From the NCBI GenBank assembly GCA_021802685.1, contig JAJZRM010000021.1, positions 1-14,475 of the forward strand: a DNA stretch of 14,475 bases, in the 5' to 3' direction. Positions 1-7,416 of the stretch are shown here, piece after piece; the stretch's first letter is position 1; every line of letters starts with the position of its first letter. The notes beneath the pieces were generated by a model, which saw only the letters and a program-made list of their open reading frames with translations, had not been told where the DNA came from and made no database searches. This DNA comes from Deltaproteobacteria bacterium (GTDB taxonomy: Bacteria; Desulfobacterota; Deferrimicrobia; Deferrimicrobiales; Deferrimicrobiaceae). A program made the translations under genes and the position numbers.

Positions 1-1
1 C

Positions 2-742
2 GGATCCACCTACAGGGGGAAGTTCACCGGAACCTTCGGCCACATCGCCACGCAGAGCTTCTACCCTCCGCACCACATGACCATGGGAGAAGGCGGAGCC
101 CTGTTCACGAACGACCCGAAGATGAAGCGGCTCATCGAGTCGTTCCGGGACTGGGGACGGGACTGCTGGTGCCCCCCCGGCCGGGACAACACGTGCCGGA
201 AGCGGCACTCCCGCCAATCCGGGGAGCTTCCCTTCGGGTACGACCATAAGTACGTCTTCTCCCGCTTCGGGTACAACCTGAAGGTCACCGACCTCCAGGC
301 GGCGGTCGGCTGCGCGCAGCTCGACAAGTTGCCGAAGTTCACCGAAGCGCGGAAGAGGAATTTCCGGGAGCTGTTCCGGCGGTTCGAGAAATACGCGGAC
401 CGGATCCTCCTGCCCGAGGCCACCGAGGGATCCGACCCGAGCTGGTTCGGATTCCTTCTGACGGTCCGGGAGGAAGCGGGGTTCACGAGGGACCGGATGG
501 TCTCATTCCTGGAGCGCGGCGGGATCCAGACCCGGATGCTTTTCGCCGGGAACCTGCTGCGCCACCCGTGCTTCGACGCCCTGCGGAAGTCGAAGGGCGG
601 CTACCGGGTCGTGGGGGATCTGCCGAACACCGACCGGATCATGACCCACACGTTCTGGGTCGGGGTGTACCCGGGCATCGATGCGGCACGGCGCGGCGTG
701 ATGGTGAAAACCGTGCGCGACTTCCTGGAGCGCCGGGGATAA
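2..742 (+). CDS. rfbH: CDP-4-keto-6-deoxyhexose 3-dehydrase (E1/RfbH type), C-terminal part
   Basis: The 5' end lies outside the window; 246 C-terminal residues are present in frame from base 2 (E1 enzymes are about 437 aa). The protein belongs to the DegT/DnrJ/EryC1 aminotransferase fold, but the position that is the PLP-anchoring lysine in aminotransferases is histidine (window residue 24, bases 71-73, in the motif FYPPHHMTMGEGG). This substitution marks the PMP-dependent dehydrase E1. Exactly 31 residues later comes Cys-x-Cys-x7-Cys (residues 55, 57, 65), matching three of the four [2Fe-2S] ligands of E1; the fourth would lie just upstream of the window. The known reaction is C3 dehydration of CDP-4-keto-6-deoxyglucose towards 3,6-dideoxyhexoses of O-antigens, together with a reductase (E3) not seen here. 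It converges on the glycosyltransferase operon with a 22-bp gap. Identification is firm; the sugar end product is unknown. Confidence 0.9.
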   Translation, partial: GSTYRGKFTGTFGHIATQSFYPPHHMTMGEGGALFTNDPKMKRLIESFRDWGRDCWCPPGRDNTCRKRHSRQSGELPFGYDHKYVFSRFGYNLKVTDLQAAVGCAQLDKLPKFTEARKRNFRELFRRFEKYADRILLPEATEGSDPSWFGFLLTVREEAGFTRDRMVSFLERGGIQTRMLFAGNLLRHPCFDALRKSKGGYRVVGDLPNTDRIMTHTFWVGVYPGIDAARRGVMVKTVRDFLERRG

Positions 743-764
743 GCGAAGGGGGCCGATGGGCGGG

Positions 765-1943
765 TCACCCGTCCGCGCCGCCCCGAATCCGCTCGTCGCC
801 CGATTTCCGCGCCAGGCAGGATTCGTACACGTCCGCCACGTCCTTCGACAGCCGCTCCCACGTGTGCCGCTCGGCCGTGCGTTGCCCCGCCTCCCCCATC
901 GCCGCTCTCCGCTCGCCGTCGAGGAGAAGAACGATCCTGGCCGCGGCGGCGTCCGCATCCCGCCCGTCGGGCAGGACGTAGCCGTTGACGCCTTCCTCGA
1001 CGATGTCCTTCGCCCCGACGTTCGCGCTGACGATCACCGGGAGCCGCGAGGCCATCGCCTCCAGGACCACCATGCCGAACGTGTCGAACCGCGACAGCAT
1101 CATCAGGAAATCGGAGGCGCGGTAAAACGCTTCCACCCCTTCCGCCTTGGGCCCGGCGAAGATCACCGCGTCGCCGACGCCCAGGGAGGCCGCCAGGGAA
1201 CGGTACCGCCCTTCGTTCCCCTTCCCCACCACGAGGAGGCGAAGCCCCGCCCCGGGCCGCAGCGCCTTCGCCTTCGCGACCGCTTCGATGATCGCGTCGA
1301 GCCCCTTGACCTCGAAATTCATCCCGACGAACAGGGCCACGATTTCCGCGGGGCCGATGCCGTACCTCCCGCGGACCGAATCCCGGCACGCCGCGCGGTC
1401 GGACGGGGAATACCGCTCCGGATCCACGCCCGGGTGCAGCACCCGCATGCGGGACGGTTCGATCCGGTACTTCTCCCGGTACGCGTCTCCCGCGATCGAG
1501 GAGACCGGCAGGTACCGCGCGCAGCCGCCCTTCGCAAGGAGACGCTTCTCGACCCACGCCGTGACGCGGTCGAACAGGGTCGGGCGCCGCCCCCGGACCT
1601 CCCGCACCCAGGTCTCATGGGGGATCGAATGCATGGTGAACACGTCCGCCCGGAAGATCCGGTCGTGCGCGTGCACCAGGTCGAAATTCCCCTCCCCGAT
1701 CCGCCGCTCGACGAACCACGCGAAGGCGGCCTGCCGAAGGAACCGGGGGAAAGGGATCCGCGGCACCCGGTGGAACGCGACCGGAGCGGACCCCGCGCGC
1801 CACCGGTTGGCGAAGACGTGCATTTCGAAGCGGCCGTCCAGGGCGAGCAGCGAAGTCAGCTCGTACACGAATTTCTCTCCGCCGCCGACGGTGCCGTACT
1901 TCGGAACGACCACCGCGACCTTGGGCGGCCCCGGCGAGGTCAA
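765..1943 (-). CDS. GT4-family glycosyltransferase (GT-B fold)
   Basis: A 392-aa cytoplasmic glycosyltransferase, last gene of the polysaccharide operon. The N-terminal Rossmann half begins with VAVVVPKYG followed by a Gly-rich GGGEKF segment (about residues 20-25), a typical acceptor-side loop of GT4 enzymes. The C-terminal donor half has VLHPGVD (about 168-174), LLVVGKG (about 236-242) and DTFGMVVLEAM. That last motif corresponds to the family E-x7-E motif, with Asp287 in place of the first Glu and Glu295 as the second. The start is taken as TTG at 1943 because it sits in a TTGA overlap with the upstream stop and has a GGGAAGGGA-like ribosome site just before it. An open frame continues far upstream but only in antisense-like, Arg/Pro-rich sequence. 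Context suggests LPS core or outer-core sugar addition (WaaG-like); the exact sugar cannot be told. Confidence 0.86.
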   Translation of the reverse strand: MTSPGPPKVAVVVPKYGTVGGGEKFVYELTSLLALDGRFEMHVFANRWRAGSAPVAFHRVPRIPFPRFLRQAAFAWFVERRIGEGNFDLVHAHDRIFRADVFTMHSIPHETWVREVRGRRPTLFDRVTAWVEKRLLAKGGCARYLPVSSIAGDAYREKYRIEPSRMRVLHPGVDPERYSPSDRAACRDSVRGRYGIGPAEIVALFVGMNFEVKGLDAIIEAVAKAKALRPGAGLRLLVVGKGNEGRYRSLAASLGVGDAVIFAGPKAEGVEAFYRASDFLMMLSRFDTFGMVVLEAMASRLPVIVSANVGAKDIVEEGVNGYVLPDGRDADAAAARIVLLLDGERRAAMGEAGQRTAERHTWERLSKDVADVYESCLARKSGDERIRGGADG

Positions 1944-2719
1944 TCCGTTCCCTTCCCGGCCGATTGCGTCCGCTCCCGGAGCTTGGCGTACTTGGTGAAG
2001 ACCATCCAGGCCGACGCGGCGGAAATCACCAGCCCCTCCACGCCGTCGAGGAACCCGAGACGGAACAGGTAGGTCTTGAGGAAGGCGAAGGCGGGGCGAA
2101 GCGTCAGGTCGGAGATGCCGCACCGTTTCCCCCGCTCGAACATCTGACGGGCGGAGAGGTCGCCGTACCGGTTCATCTTGCCGAGGACGTCCCCGATGCC
2201 GGAGAATGAGTGGTGGATCAGGTGGTGGCGCAGCGGGAGCGGCTCCCCGGAAACCTCGACCCGCTCGTGGACGAGGTCGCCGGAAAACCGGGCCTTCCTT
2301 CGGTCGAACAGCCGCGTCGTGCGGTCCGGGTACCAGCCGCAGCGTCGGATCTCCTTCCCGCCGAAGAACGTGCGGCGCGGGACGGTGTAAGCGGCGGCCA
2401 TCGCGGCTCCGGAAAGGACCCCCGCGATCTCTTCCGCCAGTTCCGGCGTCACCCGTTCGTCGCAATCGGCGTTGAACACCACGTCGTGGCTTGCCCGGTC
2501 GACCGCCTCCCGTTTCTGGGGGCCGAACCCTTTCCACGGGACGTCGAACACCTTGTCGGTGTATCGCAGCGCGATCTCCCGCGTGCGGTCGGCGCTTCCC
2601 GAGTCCACCACGACGATCTCGTCCGCCCACCGCAGCGACTCGAGACACGCCGCGATGTTCCTTTCCTCGTTGAAGGCGATGACCACGGCGGAAACGGGAC
2701 GGCGGGAGGGACGGTTCAT
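1940..2719 (-). CDS. GT2-family LPS core glycosyltransferase, WaaE/KdtX-like
   Basis: This 259-aa protein starts at ATG 2719, overlapping the upstream stop as ATGA. The N-terminus SAVVIAFNEERNIAACLESL followed by ADEIVVVDSGSADRT is the nucleotide-sugar-binding start of GT2 enzymes. The DxD-like metal site is NADCDERV (Asp85 and Asp87). The C-terminal part, FLKTYLFRLGFLDGVEGL and then SAWMVFTKYAKL, is the hydrophobic tail typical of WaaE/KdtX proteins, which in known cases transfer a hexose onto inner-core heptose. The length matches that family (about 250-260 aa). It lies between two GT-B enzymes in the same operon and overlaps both. Family assignment is strong; which residue it transfers is inferred only from family and context. 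Confidence 0.88.
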   Translation of the reverse strand: MNRPSRRPVSAVVIAFNEERNIAACLESLRWADEIVVVDSGSADRTREIALRYTDKVFDVPWKGFGPQKREAVDRASHDVVFNADCDERVTPELAEEIAGVLSGAAMAAAYTVPRRTFFGGKEIRRCGWYPDRTTRLFDRRKARFSGDLVHERVEVSGEPLPLRHHLIHHSFSGIGDVLGKMNRYGDLSARQMFERGKRCGISDLTLRPAFAFLKTYLFRLGFLDGVEGLVISAASAWMVFTKYAKLRERTQSAGKGTD

Positions 2720-3831
2720 CGCCCCTCCCGCGTCGAAGCCAGGACGGCATCGAGGAGTTGCCGGGCGCCGTGCTCGGCCTGCAGCGCGCGACCCGCCTCG
2801 AGGGCGGACCGATGGTACCGCGGGTATTCCGCGCGGATGGCTTCGACGGCGCGCAGGAGCGCCTCCGGAGTCGGATCGTCGATGCCCACCCCGGCTCCGA
2901 ACCGTTCCGCGGACCGCGCCATCCAAGTTCCGGAGGTGGCGACGATCGGCGCCCCCGCGGAGAAGGCATCCAGGGTCACGCCGCTGATCCGGTCGGTGAA
3001 ATCTTCCCGGGAGTACGGCTGCAAGACGATGGCGCCCTCGAACATTTCCCGGTATTCCCGCGCGCCGAGGGTTTCGGGGATCATTCGAAGCGACGGGTAC
3101 GACGCCTCGCGGAGCCGGTCCATCTCCGCAAGGACCCCCTCGTCGAACTTTCCGTAATGGCTCGCCGACGCCTGGACCGCGACGGGGAGCTCCGATCCGG
3201 CCTCCGCCAAACGGCGGACCAGGTCGACGACCTTCGGGAACCCCTTGTCCCTGCGCGCCGCGCCCGCGTACAGCACGTGCCGGAAATCCCCCCCGGCCGC
3301 CGCGGGGTCCGGGTCGGCCGGCGTGATCGGGTACGGAACGATCCGGACGTCACGGAACCCGCACGAGCGGAAAACGCCGGCCACCGTCCCGGTGGGTCCC
3401 ATGAGAACCAGGTTGGGTTGCCGGCCGCTCACCTTCCGAAAGAACTCCTTCTTCGACGGCGTCGGGGTCACCCAGTGCAGGTACAGGAACACCTTGCCGG
3501 GGGGAATCGCCCCTCCGGCCGCCAGGGAGAGCGACAGCATGTCGGCACGACCGGCCGTCGACACGAGGATGCGCCCGGGTTCCCGGAGCAGCTTCCGGTA
3601 GAGAAAGAACGCCTCCGGACGGCGGATCCTGCGGTGGAAGTACGGGACGACCCGCACCCCTGGGCCCTCGAGATTCGGCAGCCGGGCGCGCGAACCGGCG
3701 AACACGGTGATCTCCCCGTCCCCTTCCCGCCGGGCCTTGCAGATACTTTGCACGAAGCTGTGGCAATGCCCCGCCTCGGATTCGAGCGTCGGTTCGACGA
3801 TGCCGATCCGCGTCAAGGAAGGATGGATCAA
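2716..3831 (-). CDS. putative GT-B glycosyltransferase of unassigned subfamily
   Basis: A 371-aa protein starting at TTG 3831 in a TTGA overlap with the preceding stop. A GAGGGA ribosome site lies 9 nt upstream, which supports this unusual start. The N-terminus RIGIVEPTLESEAGHCHSF looks like the acceptor-side start of a GT-B enzyme. The C-terminal half has FRHVLYAGAARRDKGFPKVV (about 205-224), the usual opening of the donor domain. It then has LQPYSREDFTDRISGVTLDA and FSAGAPIVATSGTWM, which resemble the nucleotide-sugar site where GT4 proteins carry an acidic residue and a small-residue loop. I do not recognise a named subfamily. The position between an LPS methyltransferase-like gene and WaaE-like GT2 suggests transfer of an outer-core or O-chain sugar. 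It could also be a degenerate, non-canonical GT4. Confidence 0.78.
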   Translation of the reverse strand: MIHPSLTRIGIVEPTLESEAGHCHSFVQSICKARREGDGEITVFAGSRARLPNLEGPGVRVVPYFHRRIRRPEAFFLYRKLLREPGRILVSTAGRADMLSLSLAAGGAIPPGKVFLYLHWVTPTPSKKEFFRKVSGRQPNLVLMGPTGTVAGVFRSCGFRDVRIVPYPITPADPDPAAAGGDFRHVLYAGAARRDKGFPKVVDLVRRLAEAGSELPVAVQASASHYGKFDEGVLAEMDRLREASYPSLRMIPETLGAREYREMFEGAIVLQPYSREDFTDRISGVTLDAFSAGAPIVATSGTWMARSAERFGAGVGIDDPTPEALLRAVEAIRAEYPRYHRSALEAGRALQAEHGARQLLDAVLASTREGR

Positions 3832-4568
3832 AATCGATGTTCCCTCAACAGGGGAATCGTCTTGATGGGGTTCGCATATTCATCGTTCTTCATCAATATT
3901 ACGAATCCCCTCGGTTTCGAAAGGACTCCCTCTTCTCCGGAAGAAACGGCGGGGAAATACGCTCCCAGATCATGCTTCTTCATGCTTCGGCGGATGAGGG
4001 AAATATTCAGTTTCTTGAAGGCCCCGTACCGGTCATAACCGTAGCCGTCGTCTCCCGGAACCTGGAAATCGTCTATCATCATCACGAATTTCTCCCAGCG
4101 GGAGGCGATCAAGGAGATTTCCTCCACCAGCGGACAATCTTTTCCCCAGTGGGCATCCAGGTAAAAGAAACATTCCTTTCGCACGACTTCCGGGTCCCGG
4201 CCGATCTCTTCGATGAATTTCCTGGAGTCGGAATGGATCAGGCAGACGTTCTTCATGCCTTTCAGCCGCATTTTCGCCAACGAGTGCAAAATCCGGTTGA
4301 TTTCGGAGGAGTAAACAGGCAATCCCGATGTTTCCGCCAGGTATCCCGATGTATCCCCCAGGTACGTTCCGGTTTCGATGATGCAGGAAAAATCGTACTT
4401 CTTCCGCAATTCATCGAAAATCTCCTTCCTTTTCGTCGAACCGTTGAAACCCACGCCGTCTCCCGGCACATACGAAGGGGAGTTCGTGAACACGTGAACG
4501 GCGGTTTCCAAATTGTTCATCCGGTTGATGAGATCCCGTAAATAGTGCTTCCTGATCGCATTCATCAT
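3828..4568 (-). CDS. putative class I SAM-dependent methyltransferase-like protein
   Basis: A 246-aa protein starting at ATG 4568 (a second ATG follows directly), overlapping the waaC stop as ATGA. The fold signature is Rossmann-like: CIIETGTYLGDTSGYLAE (about residues 62-79) resembles methyltransferase motif I, an acidic residue (SSEI, Glu89) ends the next strand, and HSDS (112-115) follows. Then come FFYLDAHWGKDCPLVEEI (about 134-151) and VMMIDDFQVPGDDG (about 162-175), acid-rich segments that could bind metal or substrate. Proteins of this style occur in polysaccharide clusters, often labelled hypothetical. The gene is visibly AT-richer than its neighbours (26 G/C in bases 3841-3900, against roughly two thirds in flanking genes) and uses more Lys, Ile and Asn, suggesting acquisition by transfer. 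The methyltransferase call is an inference; the methylated or otherwise modified sugar is unknown. Confidence 0.68.
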   Translation of the reverse strand: MMNAIRKHYLRDLINRMNNLETAVHVFTNSPSYVPGDGVGFNGSTKRKEIFDELRKKYDFSCIIETGTYLGDTSGYLAETSGLPVYSSEINRILHSLAKMRLKGMKNVCLIHSDSRKFIEEIGRDPEVVRKECFFYLDAHWGKDCPLVEEISLIASRWEKFVMMIDDFQVPGDDGYGYDRYGAFKKLNISLIRRSMKKHDLGAYFPAVSSGEEGVLSKPRGFVILMKNDEYANPIKTIPLLREHRF

Positions 4569-5656
4569 GAGGTCTTCTCTTCCCCCCGGGTATCCGTTTT
4601 TTCCATCAATATCGCCATCGCCGCCGCGGCTTCCGCCGGCCGGAGGCTCACGCGGCACTCCGCATCCCGGTCGCACTCTCTTTGGAGGCATGCCATGCAC
4701 GCCAACGGCGCCTGCAGGAACCGGTGGCCCGGACCGACGGGAGCGTTCCGGATCCCGTCGGTGGCCCGGAACACCGATACCGTCTTCGCCCCGGACGCCG
4801 CCGCCAGGTGCAGCGGCCCGGTGTCCGGCCCCATCATGTGCCCGCAGGCGCGGTACGCGGCGGCAAGCGCCTTGAAGCCGAGCGGCGGCAGCAGTTCGAC
4901 GCGCCCCCGCGCAAGCCGGCGGACCGCCAGGCAATCCGCCCGCTCTCCTTCCGTTCCCCAGGAAAGGAACGTCCCCAGCGCGGGAAAACGTTCCCGGAGA
5001 AACCGCACGGCCTCCGCCCAGAACACCGGGTCCATCCGCTTCGTGGCCCAAGTGGTTCCGGGGTGCACGGCCAACAGGGGAACCGCGCCGGGAAGCGCCT
5101 CCGACAGGATCCGCTCGGCTTCCGCCGCCTGTTGCGGCGTGATCGCCACCTCCGCCGGGAGATCATCGAGGGAGAACGCGCCGCCGAAGGGGGCGCTCAC
5201 CACACGCAGGATCTTCTGCGTCACGTGCCGGTCCGTTTCCTCCGCCGCGGGCCGCCGGTTGGTGAACCATGCGTTCTGCCGTTCGCGGGCGGCCGTCCGC
5301 GGGAAGCCGTACCGCACCGGGGCTCCCGACAGGTACGTCACCACGCCGCTCTTGATGTTCCCCTGCACGTCGAAGGCGGCGTCGTACCGTTCCCGCCGCA
5401 GCTGCGCGACCGCGGCGGCGGCCGCCCGCCATGCGGCCGGGGAGCCTGCCCGTCCCCTCCACTCCTTGATGGGAAGCGGGACGACCTTCGCGATGCCGGG
5501 ATTCCCTTCGAGGAGTTCCGCGAACCGGGCGTCCACGGCCCAATGGATCTCCGCGGCGGGGACCACGCCGCGCAGGTACGTCACCGCCGGCAAGGCATGC
5601 AGGATGTCTCCCATGGCGGAAAGCTTCACGATCAGGATCCGCCGGAGGTCAGGCAC
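4565..5656 (-). CDS. waaC: LPS heptosyltransferase I, WaaC-like
   Basis: A 363-aa GT9 enzyme predicted to add the first heptose to Kdo2-lipid A, using ADP-heptose on the cytoplasmic side of the inner membrane. The start is GTG 5656, in an 8-bp overlap with the end of waaF. The N-terminus RILIVKLSAMGDILHALPAV is the WaaC-type first strand and loop, with the Met-Gly-Asp catalytic-loop triplet. The donor site appears as HPGTTWATKRMD in mid-protein and GPDTGPLHLAAA near the C-terminus, both classic GT9 heptosyltransferase motifs. A Cys-rich tail (CMACLQRECDRDAEC) ends the protein, as is common in WaaC/WaaF homologues. Pairing with waaF supports the assignment; division of labour (I versus II) rests on sequence style. 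Confidence 0.87.
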   Translation of the reverse strand: MPDLRRILIVKLSAMGDILHALPAVTYLRGVVPAAEIHWAVDARFAELLEGNPGIAKVVPLPIKEWRGRAGSPAAWRAAAAAVAQLRRERYDAAFDVQGNIKSGVVTYLSGAPVRYGFPRTAARERQNAWFTNRRPAAEETDRHVTQKILRVVSAPFGGAFSLDDLPAEVAITPQQAAEAERILSEALPGAVPLLAVHPGTTWATKRMDPVFWAEAVRFLRERFPALGTFLSWGTEGERADCLAVRRLARGRVELLPPLGFKALAAAYRACGHMMGPDTGPLHLAAASGAKTVSVFRATDGIRNAPVGPGHRFLQAPLACMACLQRECDRDAECRVSLRPAEAAAAMAILMEKTDTRGEEKTS

Positions 5657-6707
5657 CGGGAGCGGTTCCGTTCGGCAGGAGCGACCGGGCGGCGTCGATC
5701 ACCATCTCCGCGGTGACGCCGAGCATGCACTCGTGCCCCCGGTCGCACGTCCGGAGCCGGCAAGGCGAGCAGTCCACTCCCGCCCGGACGACCTTTGCGT
5801 TGGCCGCCCACGGAGAGGTCCGGCGCCAGTCGGTGGGGCCGAAGACCGCCACCAGGGGGACGCCGAAGGCGGCCGCGATGTGCATCGGCCCGGAGTCGTT
5901 GGTCACGAGGAAAGAGGACAGGGAAAGGAGCGCCATCATCTCCCGGATGGTCGTGCGGCCCGCCAGGTTGACGGGCGCATGCCGCATCGCGGCAACTATA
6001 TCGCCCGCCAGCGGTCTTTCCGCCGCCGATCCCACAACGACGGCCGCCGCCCCCCACTCCTCCGAGAGGGCGTCCGCGACCGCGGCGAACCGGTCGGGGA
6101 ACCATCGTTTCGCCGATCCGTACGTGGCCCCCGGATTGATCGCCAGGATCGGCTTTCCCCGTTCGATCCCGAAGGCCGCCAACCGGGCCGCCATCGCCTC
6201 CCGTTCCCCCTCCTCCACGAAAAGGCGCAGGGACGGGGCCGCGGGACGGGGGATTCCGAGCGCCTCGACGAGGAGGAGGTAATACTCCACTTCATGGAAT
6301 CCGAGGATGTCCGGATTCACCCGCACGGGGTGCGTGAGGAGCATCCATCGCCCGTCGGTGGCGTATCCGGCCCGCTCCGGGATCCCCGCGAGGAAGGCCA
6401 GGAGGGCCGCGTCGAAGGCGTTCTGGAACAGGAGCGCGGCGTCGAACCGGCGGCGGCGCAACTCCCCGGCCAGCCGCAGCCGGCCGAGCGCGCCGTCGTG
6501 CCTCCCGGGCCGCTCGTAGACCAGCACCTCGTCCACGTCCGGGTGGCCTCGGAACAGATCCGCCACGATCGGGCGGGCCAGGAGGACGATGCGGGTTCCC
6601 GGAACCGCCAAGCGAAGCGTGGCCAATGCCGGTGTCGTCATCACCGCATCGCCCAGCCAGTTCGTCGCCCGCAACAGCAGGGATCCCGGCAGATCTTTCA
6701 ATTTCAT
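5649..6707 (-). CDS. waaF: LPS heptosyltransferase II, WaaF
   Basis: A GT9 enzyme of 352 aa, first gene of the leftward operon. The signature LLLRATNWLGDAVMTTPAL at the N-terminus is the WaaF hallmark (Asn-Trp-Leu-Gly-Asp). Donor-site motifs INPGATYGSAKRW and NDSGPMHIAAA follow, then FGPTDWRRTSPW and a Cys motif CSPCRLRTCDRGHECM near the end, also typical of WaaF. It should add the second L-glycero-D-manno-heptose to the inner core. I chose ATG 6707 because GGAGAGGG lies 11-12 nt upstream. A TTG at 6734 is in frame and would add nine residues but has no visible ribosome site. The product overlaps waaC by 8 bp, so the two are probably translationally coupled. Confidence 0.92.
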   Translation of the reverse strand: MKLKDLPGSLLLRATNWLGDAVMTTPALATLRLAVPGTRIVLLARPIVADLFRGHPDVDEVLVYERPGRHDGALGRLRLAGELRRRRFDAALLFQNAFDAALLAFLAGIPERAGYATDGRWMLLTHPVRVNPDILGFHEVEYYLLLVEALGIPRPAAPSLRLFVEEGEREAMAARLAAFGIERGKPILAINPGATYGSAKRWFPDRFAAVADALSEEWGAAAVVVGSAAERPLAGDIVAAMRHAPVNLAGRTTIREMMALLSLSSFLVTNDSGPMHIAAAFGVPLVAVFGPTDWRRTSPWAANAKVVRAGVDCSPCRLRTCDRGHECMLGVTAEMVIDAARSLLPNGTAPGA

Positions 6708-6846
6708 TAGGGAATCCGCCCTCTCCAAAGACAAACGCGCGCCGGCAGGCCCGCATAGGTATCATATTATCCCGAACGGGGTTATCCCCGCCCGCCTTTT
6801 TTCCTCCCGTGGCGCGCATGTATCTGGTATATATAGATGTTCCGTG
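6708..6846. promoter_or_regulatory. divergent control region between waaF operon and tRNA-Ser cluster
   Basis: This AT-richer 139-bp gap must hold promoters for the leftward LPS operon and the rightward tRNAs. On the plus strand TATATATAG (6828-6836) is a good -10 candidate ending about 11 nt before the first tRNA base; no clear -35 is seen. On the minus strand TATGAT (complement of about 6760-6767) is a possible -10 for waaF. A GGGATAA word occurs twice on that strand (within about 6764-6786), which could be an operator or chance. The assignments are by eye only. Confidence 0.4.
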
Positions 6847-6934
6847 GAGGGATGGCCGAGCGGCTGAAGGCGGCGGTCTTGAAAACCGCTGAAGCGCGAG
6901 CTTCCGTAGGTTCAAATCCTACTCCCTCCGCCAT
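6847..6934 (+). tRNA. tRNA-Ser (anticodon TGA)
   Basis: An 88-nt type II tRNA. The acceptor GGAGGGA (6847-6853) pairs with TCCCTCC (6924-6930), followed by discriminator G and encoded CCA. The anticodon loop CTTGAAA inside a GCGGT/ACCGC stem gives anticodon TGA at 6881-6883, reading UCA-type serine codons. The long variable arm has a GAAGC/GCTTC stem, as expected for tRNA-Ser, and the T loop is TTCAAAT. It is the first of three serine tRNAs and probably co-transcribed with them. Confidence 0.97.
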
Positions 6935-6963
6935 GGCGTTTTCCCGGGATGTTTCGGAGAACC

Positions 6964-7060
<97 letters not shown>

Positions 7061-7092
7061 CCCCCTCCCGGATGGGCGAACGGCCGTTGCGT

Positions 7093-7192
<100 letters not shown>

Positions 7193-7193
7193 T

Positions 7194-7416
7194 CCGTACC
7201 CGGAGGCGCCGGGGATTCGAACCGAGTCGAGCGCCGAGCAGGTGCGAGGAAGAGCCGCCATGGACGGCGGCGAAAGCGAGACGAGGCGGCCCGGAGCGAG
7301 GAGACAGGATGTCGAGGAGCGGAGGGGAATCCCTCCCTCTCCGCCATTTTTTACGCATGAGTTTCCGCGCCGGAGTTGCGCGGACCCCCCATCAACAATC
7401 GAACGAGGAGGAATGA
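7194..7416 (+). other. gene-free, structured interval after the tRNA cluster
   Basis: No convincing coding frame is seen. Visible structure includes a CCCGG/CCGGG hairpin (7199-7213) and an 11-bp word (7213-7223) that is the reverse complement of the tRNA T-arm word at 7163-7173. There is also a GCCGCC/GGCGGC hairpin (7254-7271), a purine-rich stretch (about 7272-7327) and a terminator-like hairpin plus T run formed by the repeat copy at 7327-7352. It may be a remnant of an integrated element or encode a small RNA; neither can be shown from sequence alone. The leader of the lipoprotein gene fills the rest. Confidence 0.5.
7327..7352 (+). repeat. 26-bp direct repeat, copy 2 (orphan tRNA-Ser 3' end)
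   Basis: An exact copy of 7167-7192 with no tRNA 5' half in front of it. Together with the preceding GCGGAGGGG it can form a stem (GCGGA 7319-7323 with TCCGC 7340-7344, GGG with CCC inside) followed by CA and six T. It could therefore act as an intrinsic terminator. Orphan tRNA 3' ends of this kind are typical of att sites left by tRNA-targeting integrases. Confidence 0.85.

Noticed and set aside
743..764. Terminator between rfbH and the glycosyltransferase operon.
   Set aside because: Only a four-bp CGGG/CCCG stem and no T run are visible in or near the 22-bp gap.
1944..2969. The upstream extension of the GT4 reading frame to 2969 (a 734-aa frame).
   Set aside because: The extension runs through the GT2 gene in another frame and has no recognisable domain; the TTG at 1943 with a ribosome site is the better start.
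4545..6710. A 721-codon open frame on the plus strand opposite waaC and waaF.
   Set aside because: It is Arg/Pro/Gly-rich, lacks family motifs and lies exactly opposite two clear heptosyltransferases; such frames arise from high GC at third codon positions.
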